From positions 124,001-188,000 of the forward strand of contig CAJSZV010000008.1 in the NCBI GenBank assembly GCA_910574345.1: 64,000 bases of DNA. The letters run 5' to 3'. The notes under the pieces were generated by a model, which made no database searches, had not been told where the DNA came from, and saw nothing but the letters and a program-made list of their open reading frames with translations. Origin of the DNA: Clostridiaceae bacterium. GTDB lineage: Bacteria; Bacillota; Clostridia; Lachnospirales; Lachnospiraceae. Shown here in pieces: positions 16,830 to 26,131 of this stretch (the first letter of the stretch is position 1; every line of letters starts with the position of its first letter). Made by a program: the position numbers and the translations under genes.

Positions 16830-18071
16830 TTATGGGGCGGTAATCCCTTCCACCATGGTATCAAGCTGCTGCTGCAAACTGTCGCCGGAAGGGTTGCCTG
16901 CCAGAATATTAGCCGTAAATTTCACAACAGGATCCCAGAAATTGCCGCCGATGCGCTGGAGGCAGGAATATTCGGACTGTTCTAAAAGGGCGGCAATGGC
17001 AGGAGCACTCTGTACTTCCTGGGAAGCTGCCGCCTTTATGTTGGAAGGGCCCTGGCCGCGAAGATGAAAGCGCAGTTTTTGATTCTGTTCGTTGGTAATC
17101 CACTGGGCCAGTTTTGCCGCCCACTCGGGTTGTTTGGAATAAGCGTTGACGCCGATGAGTTTATAGCCGGAAAAAGAGGCCATGGGAATCTGCTGCCCGG
17201 CACAGGTGTAGGATGGAAGCTTTGCCGCACCGTAGCCGCTGCCCCAGGCATCTTTCACAGCCATGGCATTCCACACACCGTTGACACCTGCGATAATGGA
17301 ACCATCTTTCACACCTTCAAGGAATCCGGCATCGTCGGCACTGACAAAACCTGGATGTTCTGCCATATTCACCATGGCTTTTGCCACATCCGTCCCTTTG
17401 ATGTCTCCGTCTGCAGCATTCCAGGTGCAGTAATTGGTGATGCCGTCATCATTGAGGCCCACTGTAAGACCTGTATTGCCGAAAAACGAATACACATACC
17501 AGCCGGAGGCCCATTCCATGGAAACTTTTTTACCGTGTTCTGCTGCAATGGCAAGCATGTTATCCCAGGACTCAATATCCTGTTCGGAAAAGTATTGTTT
17601 ATTATAATAGAGAAAATATCCGTTGTCCGCCGTGAGAGGCAGGGCATATAAGGTTTGATTCACCGACGCCGCCGTGACAGCTTCCGGAAGATTCTCTGTT
17701 CTCACCGTATCCCCGTTCTCCACAGGCTCTAAGGCGCCGGCTGCTACCAAGGTGTTCAGCTGGTCGTCTGCAAAGGCAAATACATCGGCTCCCTGTTCCA
17801 GATCCGCCATGAGGGCATCGGTACAGCTGCTTTCGCTCTGGGGTTTATAAGTGATGATAAAATCGGCTTCTTCCCCGTATTTTGCCTGAAAATCTTCAAA
17901 AATCTGATGCAGCAGTTCTTTGTCTTCCTCGGCGCCCCATACAGTGAGTTCCACTGTGGGAAATTCCGGAGGTGGGTCGGCCTTGGAAGGCTCCCCGCTG
18001 CCTTTTTGGCATCCGGATAAACACAGGGCTAATGCAAAAGCCGAAAAAAAGTTACACCATATCTTTTTCAT
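16830..18071 (-). CDS. Orphan extracellular solute-binding lipoprotein
   Basis: A 413-residue family-1 binding protein with lipoprotein signal MKKIWCNFFSAFALALCLSG and Cys-21 in the lipobox LSGC. Mature regions typical of sugar-binding proteins include VELTVWGAEEDKELLHQIFE, ADVFAFADDQLNTLVAAGAL and GVNAYSKQPEWAAKLAQWIT. No permease or ATPase gene accompanies it. It is flanked in the same operon by a PsiE-like membrane protein (20 bases upstream) and a chemoreceptor (18 bases downstream). This suggests that it presents its ligand to the chemoreceptor rather than to an importer (inference). Ligand unknown. Confidence 0.9.
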   Translation of the reverse strand: MKKIWCNFFSAFALALCLSGCQKGSGEPSKADPPPEFPTVELTVWGAEEDKELLHQIFEDFQAKYGEEADFIITYKPQSESSCTDALMADLEQGADVFAFADDQLNTLVAAGALEPVENGDTVRTENLPEAVTAASVNQTLYALPLTADNGYFLYYNKQYFSEQDIESWDNMLAIAAEHGKKVSMEWASGWYVYSFFGNTGLTVGLNDDGITNYCTWNAADGDIKGTDVAKAMVNMAEHPGFVSADDAGFLEGVKDGSIIAGVNGVWNAMAVKDAWGSGYGAAKLPSYTCAGQQIPMASFSGYKLIGVNAYSKQPEWAAKLAQWITNEQNQKLRFHLRGQGPSNIKAAASQEVQSAPAIAALLEQSEYSCLQRIGGNFWDPVVKFTANILAGNPSGDSLQQQLDTMVEGITAP

Positions 18072-18091
18072 AACTCTCTCTCCATAACATA

Positions 18092-18490
18092 TTATTTTTC
18101 TTCTATTTTATCAAGCGCCGAAACAAAGAGATATTTTCTTACAAGGAACAAAATGGCGATGGCGATAATTCCCACCAGCTCTAAATAGATGGGCATATGT
18201 TCAATGATCATCTCCCTTGCCACGGAGAATAAAAGAACTTCCACAATGGAATCCAGATCATGGCGGCACAGCATTTTAAGAAGCTCAATTCCGATAATCA
18301 AATCGAACATCTTTTTTAAGAACTGATTGAATTCGCCGCTGCTTACCAATACTTGCAAATCCACAGGCACATGGGCGAACATGATAATGAGGGCGATAAT
18401 CACAATAAGGGCTACTAAAAGCTCCAGCAGCATGGCGGTGCTGAAGATAAAATTCTGTACATCGGAATTCTTTTTTCCTAGATGCTTCAT
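18092..18490 (-). CDS. PsiE-family membrane protein
   Basis: A 132-residue protein with four predicted membrane segments. The family signature is LCRHDLDSIVEVLLFSVARE followed by MIIEHMP. The start is ATG 18490, with AGGAGG 9 bases upstream; an upstream ATG at 18553 has no ribosome site. In E. coli PsiE is induced by phosphate starvation, but the molecular function of the family is unknown. It leads a reverse-strand operon with the orphan binding lipoprotein and the chemoreceptor, a setting different from the phosphate-linked one. Confidence 0.8.
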   Translation of the reverse strand: MKHLGKKNSDVQNFIFSTAMLLELLVALIVIIALIIMFAHVPVDLQVLVSSGEFNQFLKKMFDLIIGIELLKMLCRHDLDSIVEVLLFSVAREMIIEHMPIYLELVGIIAIAILFLVRKYLFVSALDKIEEK

Positions 18491-18619
18491 GGATAGTCCT
18501 CCTGATGGTTTCCGGATAATAGACGCAAGGTATAATCGGTAATAGTTTATCATAAGATCAGCATCCTTACTACCATTAATTTCCTATGTATTGAAGAAGA
18601 TACAAGGACGGAAACGAGA

Positions 18620-18671
18620 CGGGCAGGCAGGACTGGGGCTCATGTTCCCATATATCATCTGCGCCTGCCCG
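18620..18671 (-). terminator. Possible terminator after third GH36 gene
   Basis: Inverted repeat CGGGCAGGC / GCCTGCCCG with a long (34-base) loop just beyond the stop codon of the GH36 gene. The tail is not T-rich, so its function is uncertain. Confidence 0.3.
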
Positions 18672-18678
18672 GACAGAC

Positions 18679-20868
18679 CTAATCTGCCTTCACAAGATGG
18701 AACTGAAAAGCGGAATACTCAGGCACTTCCCGGTTAATGGGAATCCCTGCATTCATAAGGGCCGACCCGGACCGAAGTTCCCGGCTTCCGTTAAGGGAAT
18801 ACATGGCCTTTGGATCAAGGCCTTTGGCTTTGATATATTCCTGAGGACCGTTGCAGGTAAGACTTGTGACCACCACGCTTAAAAGAGATTCTTTCTTATC
18901 CTTGGTCACGTGCTGCCAGGCTGTCATATTGCCGGCCTTAAAGGGGTCGGTGAGACGGTAAAAGTCCCCCCAAAAGGTAATGTGATAATACTTGCGGAAC
19001 AGGTCGCTTTGTTTTTTGCAGAGCTTCTGTTCTTTTTTTGACAGGTGGGTGGCGTCCAGCTCATAGCCGAAGGTGCCGCACATGGCCACCACGGCTTTGG
19101 TCTCCAAGGGCACGAATCTGCCGCTGTCGGAGATGTGGGCTCCCATGGTGCAGGTGGGGTACACGAAGGAGGTTCCGTAGTGGAGCTTTAACCGGTCTAT
19201 GGGATTGTTGTTGTCGCTGACCCAGTACTGGGGATAGTAGGAGAGCATAGCAGGATCAAAGCGCCCGCCTCCTCCGCTGCATCCTTCAAATAAAATATGA
19301 GGATGAGTTAAAATGATCTCGTCCATGACACGGTACAGGCCCAGTATGTAGCGGTGGCAGACTTCTCCCTGGTTCCCGGCAGGAAGGCTGTTGGACCAGA
19401 TATCAGCCAGGGAGCGGTTAATATCCCATTTTACATAGTAGATATTGGCATCATCCAAGATGGCGTTGATCTTTTCGATGAGATAGTCCTGAACATCCCG
19501 GCGGCTCATGTCGAGGGCCAGCTGGTTCCGGCTGCGGACGCCGTGTCTGCCGGGAATCTCCATGGCCCAGTCAGGGTGAGCACGGTAAAGGTCGCTGTCC
19601 TCGGACACCATCTCCGGCTCGAACCAGATACCGAATTTCATATCCAGAGCGTTGATCTGTTCCACCAGCCTGTGGAGGCCGCATTTGATCTTATTCTCAT
19701 TGACATACCAGTCTCCCAGGCCGCTGTTGTCGTCGTCCCTTTTACCGAACCAGCCGTCGTCCATGACCAGAAGGTCCACACCCATGTTCTTTGCCGCCTT
19801 GGCGATCTCCACCAGTTTTACATCGTCAAAATTCATGAAGGCCGCTTCCCAGCTGTTGATGAGCACGGGCCGCTTCACCTCCCCTACAAACTTGCTGCGG
19901 CAGAGGTTTGTCCGGTAAAAATCGTGGTAGATATGGCTTAGGGCCGTAAATCCGCGGCAGGTAAAGGCCATGACCACCTCAGGGCCCTCGAAAGTCCCGC
20001 CTGGTTTTAACTCGTACAAAAAGGAATTGGGATTGATCCCCATTACCAGGCGCAGCTGGTCGTATTGATCAAGCTCTGCTTCGGCTAAGAAGTTGCCGCT
20101 GTACATGAGGGAGAAACCGTAACACCAGCCATAGTCTTCCGTGGCCTCCCGGTCGCAGAGAATCACAAAGGGGTTCTGCTGATGGCTGGAGGAGCCGCGG
20201 ATGCTGCCTATGGAGTGGATATGGTGGGTCATGGGCTGGCGCTCTACCTGGCGTTCCTGGCCATAGCGCCCCGGAAGGCTTACCAGATCCAGGTTGGCCC
20301 CGTTTAAAAAGTCCAGGCAGACGGACATGATCTTTTTCAGATGAACCGCCTTGTCACCGGCGTTTAGTACCTTTACCGACCGGGTGATGATGTCGGCTTC
20401 CTCGAACACGCTGTAGAGAAGAATCACCTTCAGATTGCTTGCAGCGTCGCACAGAGTGACCTCCAAGGTATGTACCGTGTCCGTCTCAGAGGCGAACACG
20501 CAGGGCAGGGTGTCCAGTTTGTATTTGCCTTGGGAAATCTTGTAATCCACGGGCTTGCCGTGGTAGCAGTAGCTTCCGTCTCCGTTGATCACCTCAATGC
20601 TTGAAATGCGGAAATCTCCCTGACGGTAGGTGGTGAATTCCTGGGGCTGGGCGTCCAGGGAGAAGGTGCGTGCATTCCTGGATTCGTAAGGATTGCCGGA
20701 AAATCCCCGGTCATACTCCATGATCTGATAGCTCATATCCTCGTCCGGTACGCAAGGACCGTAATACAGATGAAGCAGGTAGTCAAAGCTGCCTATCTTC
20801 ATCTGGTAAGAGGTGTTTCTGGTATGAAGGGTAAAGGTCTTCGCTTTTTCATTGAATAGAATAGCCAT
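18679..20868 (-). CDS. Alpha-galactosidase, GH36 (paralogue 3)
   Basis: A 729-residue GH36 protein. The start is ATG 20868 (MAILFNEKAKTFTLHT), with AAGGAG 11 bases upstream; an earlier ATG at 20910 would add 14 residues that the paralogues lack. The barrel motifs are LVMDDGWFGKRDDDN and FEPEMVSEDSDLY, with nucleophile D482 in YVKWDINR. The acid/base loop keeps the first Asp (D552) but reads SDNNNPIDR, where the paralogues have SDNTDAADR and SDDSDAAER. The cysteine- and glycine-rich strand also differs (FEGCSGGGGRF). A shift in specificity or a slower enzyme is possible. It is divergent from the uridine phosphorylase gene. Confidence 0.92.
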   Translation of the reverse strand: MAILFNEKAKTFTLHTRNTSYQMKIGSFDYLLHLYYGPCVPDEDMSYQIMEYDRGFSGNPYESRNARTFSLDAQPQEFTTYRQGDFRISSIEVINGDGSYCYHGKPVDYKISQGKYKLDTLPCVFASETDTVHTLEVTLCDAASNLKVILLYSVFEEADIITRSVKVLNAGDKAVHLKKIMSVCLDFLNGANLDLVSLPGRYGQERQVERQPMTHHIHSIGSIRGSSSHQQNPFVILCDREATEDYGWCYGFSLMYSGNFLAEAELDQYDQLRLVMGINPNSFLYELKPGGTFEGPEVVMAFTCRGFTALSHIYHDFYRTNLCRSKFVGEVKRPVLINSWEAAFMNFDDVKLVEIAKAAKNMGVDLLVMDDGWFGKRDDDNSGLGDWYVNENKIKCGLHRLVEQINALDMKFGIWFEPEMVSEDSDLYRAHPDWAMEIPGRHGVRSRNQLALDMSRRDVQDYLIEKINAILDDANIYYVKWDINRSLADIWSNSLPAGNQGEVCHRYILGLYRVMDEIILTHPHILFEGCSGGGGRFDPAMLSYYPQYWVSDNNNPIDRLKLHYGTSFVYPTCTMGAHISDSGRFVPLETKAVVAMCGTFGYELDATHLSKKEQKLCKKQSDLFRKYYHITFWGDFYRLTDPFKAGNMTAWQHVTKDKKESLLSVVVTSLTCNGPQEYIKAKGLDPKAMYSLNGSRELRSGSALMNAGIPINREVPEYSAFQFHLVKAD

Positions 20869-21018
20869 GAGATAAACACTCCTTTGCATCCAAAAAGTTG
20901 ATATATGCAATCAGTCTACCATATTTTGCAGAAAATTCCTTTACCCTAATGGAAGAAAAAACAGGAAATATGGAAAGTATCATGGGAGCGCTATGGATTC
21001 CCGACGTTGTAAGGGCTG

Positions 21019-21047
21019 TTGACGAATTGTTTTTTCGATAGTATACT
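21019..21047 (+). promoter_or_regulatory. Promoter of uridine phosphorylase gene, near copy of the GH36-2 promoter
   Basis: TTGACG (21019-21024), 17 bases, TATACT (21042-21047). It shares AATTGT and TTCGATAGTATA in the same spacing with the promoter at 12672-12700. Confidence 0.75.
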
Positions 21048-21099
21048 TACTGTAAAAGCGGTTAGTGACAGAGTTAATTTTAAAGTCGGAGGGATGACC

Positions 21100-21888
21100 A
21101 TGCAAAAATTAGAAAAACAGTTTCACATCCACTGCAAAGAAGGCGATGTGGGCCGTTACTGTATTCTGCCGGGCGATCCGGGACGGTGCGGGGCTATCGC
21201 TGCTTACTTTGACAGTCCCAGGCTCATATCCCAGAATCGGGAGTATACAGTGTATACAGGGATGCTTCTGGGAGAAAAAGTTACGGTGTGCTCCACAGGA
21301 ATCGGCGGACCTTCTGCAGCTATCGCCATGGAGGAGCTGCATAATATCGGAGCGGATACCTTTATTCGTGTGGGAACCTGCGGAGGAATTGATCTGGATG
21401 TGAAATCGGGAGATCTGGTTATCGCCTCCGGGGCCATTCGGTTTGAACATACCAGCCGGGAGTATGCCCCCATTGAGTATCCGGCAGTGGCCAACTACGA
21501 GGCCATGACCGCCCTTGTTCAGGCGGCGAAGGCCATGGGAAAGCCCTATCATGTAGGCGTGGTTCAGTGCAAAGATGCGTTTTACGGCCAGCACTCACCG
21601 GCGAAGATGCCTGTTTCCTACGAGCTGCTGGATAAGTGGGAAGCCTGGAAGCGCCTTCACGTGAAAGCCAGCGAGATGGAGTCGGCAGCCCTCTTTGTGG
21701 TGGCCGATGCCCTTAGGTGCCGGTGCGGTTCTGTCTTTCATGTGATCTGGAATCAGGAGCGGGAGAGCGCCGGTCTGGACCAGGACATGAGCGAAGATAC
21801 GGCCTGTGCCGTCCGGACAGGCATTGAGGCGCTGAAACTGCTTATCCGTCAGGACCAGGAACAAAACACTTCTAAAGACGTCATGTAA
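21100..21888 (+). CDS. udp: Uridine phosphorylase
   Basis: A 262-residue nucleoside phosphorylase of the PNP/UDP family, which splits uridine and phosphate into uracil and ribose-1-phosphate. The ATG at 21100 is preferred over the one at 21094 because GGAGG then lies 7 bases upstream. Recognisable stretches are the phosphate loop [49 protein letters not shown] and the ribose-binding motif SEMESAALF. The C-terminal region is less typical, so a related pyrimidine or purine specificity is possible. It overlaps the convergent AraC gene by 8 bases and has no nucleoside genes around it. Confidence 0.85.
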   Translation: MQKLEKQFHIHCKEGDVGRYCILPGDPGRCGAIAAYFDSPRLISQNREYTVYTGMLLGEKVTVCSTGIGGPSAAIAMEELHNIGADTFIRVGTCGGIDLDVKSGDLVIASGAIRFEHTSREYAPIEYPAVANYEAMTALVQAAKAMGKPYHVGVVQCKDAFYGQHSPAKMPVSYELLDKWEAWKRLHVKASEMESAALFVVADALRCRCGSVFHVIWNQERESAGLDQDMSEDTACAVRTGIEALKLLIRQDQEQNTSKDVM

Positions 21889-22855
21889 TGACGGAATGCC
21901 GTTTTCGGTATTCCGTAGGAGAACAGCCGTACTGCGCCCGGAACTTGCGGTAAAAGTAGCTGCTGTTCTCATATCCGATCCGTTCCATAATCAGTTCTAC
22001 AGATAAGATAGTATGCTCCAGCAGATAGACGGCCTGCTGGAGCTTTCTTTTTTGCAGCAGTTCCTTGAAATTCAGTCCCGTATGTCTCTTTAAGAGACGG
22101 CTGAGATAATAGACAGGATACCCGCTGGACTCTGCTATGCTCTGCAGGTTTCCGTCCCGGTAATGCTGTTCAATATAATTTAAGATAAAGAAGAGGAGAT
22201 TCGTATCAGACGAATCCGGCGTATTCTGGTTGATAAACTGCGCATACCGGGATAAATTGAGGAAAATAAGTCCCATGGAAACCTGAAGAATCGTGTGGGA
22301 AGCGGATGTCCTGTCCACCAGTGTCCAGATCATATTTTCCATGAGATTCTCTACGGGAAGAATCTGCTTTGCCTGAATATAGAGATAGCTGGAGACCGGA
22401 TCCGGATCAGAGAGACTGGAAAGAATAAAATCCATAAGGACATTTTCCCGGTCCATCATGCTCACTGGATAGCGGAAAAATTCCGGCAGAATAATAAAAT
22501 TTACGGCAATATCCTGACTCCTGGCCGGCAGAATCTCGTGGCTGGCATGCTGGTTCAGAAACAGAATATCTCCCGGTGACATGGAAATGCGGTCAGTTCC
22601 GTTTACAATGGTGATCAGCTGCCCCTGGATGACATACAGCATTTCGATATAATTATGGCGATGCAATGGAAAATGGGTAAAACGGGTATGGGGGCGAATG
22701 TCGATGAATTTCCCCTGAGCCAGGAATTTATTGCTGTCCACGACAAATTCATGTTCAGATGTATAGAGTTCTCTCTGTACCGTTCGGTTCCCGTCTAAAA
22801 TCGCCTGTTCTTCTTCTGTGATCTGTCCGAGATATTCAATGATTTTATCTTTCAT
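21881..22855 (-). CDS. AraC-family transcriptional regulator next to rhamnose operon
   Basis: A 324-residue regulator. The start is ATG 22855 with AGAGGA upstream; the frame extends 12 codons further to an ATG without a site. The cupin domain includes [28 protein letters not shown], given here in parts: [14 protein letters not shown] and [10 protein letters not shown] helical linker follows. The C-terminal helix-turn-helix pair ends [19 protein letters not shown]. It is divergent from rhaB with 269 bases between the starts, which makes it the likely activator of the rhamnose operon, whose promoter has a poor -35. Its 3' end overlaps the uridine phosphorylase gene by 8 bases. Confidence 0.92.
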   Translation of the reverse strand: MKDKIIEYLGQITEEEQAILDGNRTVQRELYTSEHEFVVDSNKFLAQGKFIDIRPHTRFTHFPLHRHNYIEMLYVIQGQLITIVNGTDRISMSPGDILFLNQHASHEILPARSQDIAVNFIILPEFFRYPVSMMDRENVLMDFILSSLSDPDPVSSYLYIQAKQILPVENLMENMIWTLVDRTSASHTILQVSMGLIFLNLSRYAQFINQNTPDSSDTNLLFFILNYIEQHYRDGNLQSIAESSGYPVYYLSRLLKRHTGLNFKELLQKRKLQQAVYLLEHTILSVELIMERIGYENSSYFYRKFRAQYGCSPTEYRKRHSVIT

Positions 22856-23058
22856 AATACATGTCCTCTGCCCGTCCCGTGATACAGGCACAATTCCTCC
22901 CTCTGTGATCCCGCAATGATGTCATGCAGTTACGTTCACAGGGAGCCTGGGAACAATAACGTCATACATGATCGTTGGCTTCAGCGTCATTATAAATCAG
23001 CATACCATGTCCCTGCCGGTTTTGCAAGAAAGGTCCCTGTAAAAATGAGATAAAGACC

Positions 23059-23087
23059 TAAAAAGAAAGAGGAAAAAACCGTATAAT
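23059..23087 (+). promoter_or_regulatory. Candidate rha operon promoter, activator type
   Basis: A perfect TATAAT at 23082-23087 lies 37 bases before the rhaB ATG, but the -35 position (23059-23064, TAAAAA) does not match. AraC-family activation is therefore likely. Upstream, 22913-22965 contains related words AATGATGTCATG and AACGTCATACATGATCGTT that could be regulator half-sites. Confidence 0.4.
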
Positions 23088-23124
23088 ACAGACAGAAACC
23101 AGAAAAACAAAAAGGGGAGATTAC

Positions 23125-24570
23125 ATGAAGACATATTATCTGGCTATTGATATCGGAGCTTCCAGCGGACGCCATATCCTGGGTTCTGTGGAAGACGGGA
23201 AGATGAAACTGGATGAGATCTACCGGTTCGATAACAAACAGATACAGAAAAACGGCCATGTATGCTGGGATCTGGAAAACCTCTGGAACGGGATTATAGA
23301 GGGCATGAAGGTCTGCGGCAGGATTGGCAAAATTCCGAAGACCATAGGAATCGACACATGGGCTGTAGACTATGTGCTCCTTGATGAGAACCATGAACTT
23401 CTCGGAGATGCAGTCGCTTACCGGGACCAACGGACAAAAGGAGCGGATCAGATTGTTGAAGGGCTAGTGTCGGAAAAGGAGCTGTATCAAAAGACGGGAA
23501 TTCAAAAACAGATCTTCAATACCGTTTATCAGCTGACAGCTTTAAAGAAGGAGAACCCTGATGAGCTTGACAGGGCCAGATCCCTGCTGATGATTCCTGA
23601 TTATTTTCATTTCCTTTTAACAGGAGTCATGAAGCAGGAATACACCAACGCCACTACCACCAATCTGGTTCATGCTGCGGAAAAGACATGGGATTATTCA
23701 TTGATTGAAGCCCTGGGCCTTCCCAAGGCGCTGTTCGGTCCTCTTTCCATGCCTGGGACCGCAGTGGGAGAGCTGACGGATGAGATCAGGAAGCAGGTCG
23801 GCTTTTCAGCGGTCGTGATTCTTCCGGCGACTCATGATACGGCATCAGCCTTCCTTGCCGTTCCCGCCCAGCATAACCAGGCAGTCTATCTTTCCAGCGG
23901 AACCTGGAGTCTTCTGGGAGTGGAAAATGAGATGCCTGTCACTACGGACGAGTCCAGAGAGGAAAATTTCACCAATGAGGGCGGAGCCTGGTATCGTTAC
24001 CGGTATTTAAAAAATATTATGGGGCTCTGGATGATTCAGTCCATCCGCAGGGAACTGAACGGAACCACATATGTGGCCGGGCATGAAAGCAAATACAAAT
24101 CTGACAGACAGTGGGGATTTAAAGATCTGGCGGACGAGGCTGAGAGGGCGGAAGGGTTTTCCTCCGTGGTGGATGTGAACCATCAGAGTTTCCTGGCCCC
24201 GGACAGTATGATTGATGCGGTATGTGATTACTGCCGCAATACCAATCAGCCTGTGCCAAAAAGCGTGGGGGAACTGATGCAGTGCGTCTATAAAAGTCTG
24301 GCGCTCTGCTATAAAGATGCTATCGAAAAGCTTAGCGGACTGACGGGACGGGATTACACATGCATCCACATCGTAGGCGGCGGCTGCCAGGACATGTATC
24401 TGAACCATATGATAGCCGAAATAACCGGGCTGACCGTTTACGCAGGTCCGGTTGAAGGGACGGCAATCGGCAATCTGATGATTCAGTTTATTGCAGGCGG
24501 CGAATTTGAGGATCTTAAGAGCGCAAGAGATTCCATAAGAAGAAGCTTTGATATGAAAGAAATATGTTAG
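23125..24570 (+). CDS. rhaB: L-rhamnulokinase
   Basis: A 481-residue FGGY-family sugar kinase that phosphorylates L-rhamnulose at O1. It begins with the ATP-site loop YYLAIDIGASSGRHILG and contains the family stretches FDNKQIQKNGHVCWDLE, GIDTWAVDYVLLD, YLSSGTWSLLGVE and, near the C-terminus, HIVGGGCQDMYLNHMIAEIT. The length matches RhaB (about 480-490). It is the first gene of rhaB-isomerase-rhaD-rhaM, with AAGGGGAG before the ATG. The divergent AraC gene upstream is the presumed regulator. Confidence 0.95.
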   Translation: MKTYYLAIDIGASSGRHILGSVEDGKMKLDEIYRFDNKQIQKNGHVCWDLENLWNGIIEGMKVCGRIGKIPKTIGIDTWAVDYVLLDENHELLGDAVAYRDQRTKGADQIVEGLVSEKELYQKTGIQKQIFNTVYQLTALKKENPDELDRARSLLMIPDYFHFLLTGVMKQEYTNATTTNLVHAAEKTWDYSLIEALGLPKALFGPLSMPGTAVGELTDEIRKQVGFSAVVILPATHDTASAFLAVPAQHNQAVYLSSGTWSLLGVENEMPVTTDESREENFTNEGGAWYRYRYLKNIMGLWMIQSIRRELNGTTYVAGHESKYKSDRQWGFKDLADEAERAEGFSSVVDVNHQSFLAPDSMIDAVCDYCRNTNQPVPKSVGELMQCVYKSLALCYKDAIEKLSGLTGRDYTCIHIVGGGCQDMYLNHMIAEITGLTVYAGPVEGTAIGNLMIQFIAGGEFEDLKSARDSIRRSFDMKEIC

Positions 24571-24653
24571 GCAGGTCTGTCCGCTTGCTGCGCTGACCGT
24601 ATGATAACTTTGGGCTGATAAGCAAAAATCCATAAAAAGAAGGGAGACATTTT

Positions 24654-26078
24654 ATGATGTTAGTGAACACAAAGGCGAAGATCGGTGTATTTTCCATCGC
24701 ATTGGGCGCATATCTGCCCCAGTTTCCGTCTCTGATACCGGAATTTGAGGCGCAGTATGAGACTTTTAAGAAGACGATACCGGATACAGTGGACATCGTG
24801 GACGGAGGAATCGTGACTACCAAGGAGTTGTCCCAGGCTGCCGGGGATAAATTCCGGGCGGCGGATGTGGATCTCATTATCCTGCAGCTTCTTACCTATG
24901 CCACATCTTATAACATGCTTCCGGCAGTGCGGGATCTGGATGTTCCCGTGATTCTGGTAAATGTGCAGAAGCTGAAAGCGCCGGATTACGCCAACACGGA
25001 TACGCCGAAATGGCTGGGCGAGCTTTATGCCTGCGGTGCAGTGGGAGAAATGGTGGCTGATCTGGAGAGGGCCGGCAAGCGCCATGCAGTAATCACCGGG
25101 GTTATGGAAGGGGGAGACCCTTATGTTCGGACAGAGTTAGAGGAATGGTGCAAGGCAGCCCAGGTACGCAGAAGATTCCGCAGCACCAATCTTGCTCAGA
25201 TCGGAAGGCCCTATCCCGGAATGATGGATTTGTATATTGACGAGACAAACCTGTATCACAGAATGTGGGTATACACCAAACAGTATGACTGGGAGAAAAT
25301 GTGGGTTATCGCCGATGACGTTACTGATGAGACGGCAATCCGCGCCAAGGCACAGGAGATACTGGATACCTTTGACATCGAAGGCGGCGGCAGCATTGAA
25401 AAGGTGTGGGATATGGCTAAGTATGTGGTGGCCTTTGAGCAGTGGGTGAAGGAGGAGGAACTTGGTTTTGTCGCTTCCCATTATGACGGATTTGCTCAGG
25501 GAATCGCAGGCAAACTGGACAGTATGCTGATTCCCGCCTTCTCCATGCTGATCAAGCAGGGAACCGCCTGTGCGGTAGAAGGGGATATCAAGGTGGCTAT
25601 GGCTATGTCCATTTTAAAGACCATATCGGGAACAGGACAGCTCTCGGAGATGTATTCCATTGATTTTAATGAAGACATCTGCATTATCGGCCATTCCGGT
25701 TCCGGCGATGCTGATATTTCTCAGGCAAAGAAGCCTACGATGAAGATTGTCCCTGTCTTCCACGGAAAGACGGGAGGCGGGTATCTGACTCAGTTCTATC
25801 CGCCTGCAGGCCCGGTTACTTATCTGGGAATCACTCAGGATAAGAATGGAAACTTTAAATTTGTGGCTGCAGAAGGCGTTAATGAGGACGGCCCGATTTT
25901 TACCTTCGGGGATACCAACATGAGGACCAGGTTTGCCTGCGGCGCCAGAGAATTCTGCAACAGGTGGAGCGAGGCCGGTCCGACCCATCACATGGCTGCG
26001 GCAGTGGGAAGGCATATTGATACCATTCAGAAGGTGGCAAAGATATTTAACGTGCCGGTAGAGATTATTACAAGATAG
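24654..26078 (+). CDS. L-fucose/L-arabinose isomerase-family protein, presumed rhamnose isomerase
   Basis: A 474-residue sugar isomerase of the FucI/AraA fold, not the RhaA TIM-barrel type normally found with rhaB and rhaD. Visible landmarks are an N-terminal Rossmann-like part with QLLTYATSYNMLPAVRDLD, a Gly-Thr-Ala-rich strand ending in AVEGDIKVAMAM (catalytic Glu region), IIGHSGSGDADIS (metal-ligand His region) and PTHHMAAAVGRH near the end. It is placed between rhaB and rhaD, 83 bases after the kinase stop, with GGGAG before the ATG, and no other isomerase gene is in the operon. It therefore probably converts L-rhamnose to L-rhamnulose (inference); arabinose or fucose isomerase activity is the alternative. 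Confidence 0.85.
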   Translation: MMLVNTKAKIGVFSIALGAYLPQFPSLIPEFEAQYETFKKTIPDTVDIVDGGIVTTKELSQAAGDKFRAADVDLIILQLLTYATSYNMLPAVRDLDVPVILVNVQKLKAPDYANTDTPKWLGELYACGAVGEMVADLERAGKRHAVITGVMEGGDPYVRTELEEWCKAAQVRRRFRSTNLAQIGRPYPGMMDLYIDETNLYHRMWVYTKQYDWEKMWVIADDVTDETAIRAKAQEILDTFDIEGGGSIEKVWDMAKYVVAFEQWVKEEELGFVASHYDGFAQGIAGKLDSMLIPAFSMLIKQGTACAVEGDIKVAMAMSILKTISGTGQLSEMYSIDFNEDICIIGHSGSGDADISQAKKPTMKIVPVFHGKTGGGYLTQFYPPAGPVTYLGITQDKNGNFKFVAAEGVNEDGPIFTFGDTNMRTRFACGAREFCNRWSEAGPTHHMAAAVGRHIDTIQKVAKIFNVPVEIITR

Positions 26079-26131
26079 CAAGACTTAAGCTGTATAAGAA
26101 GAATAGGATAAATGAGCAGGAGGTATGGATC

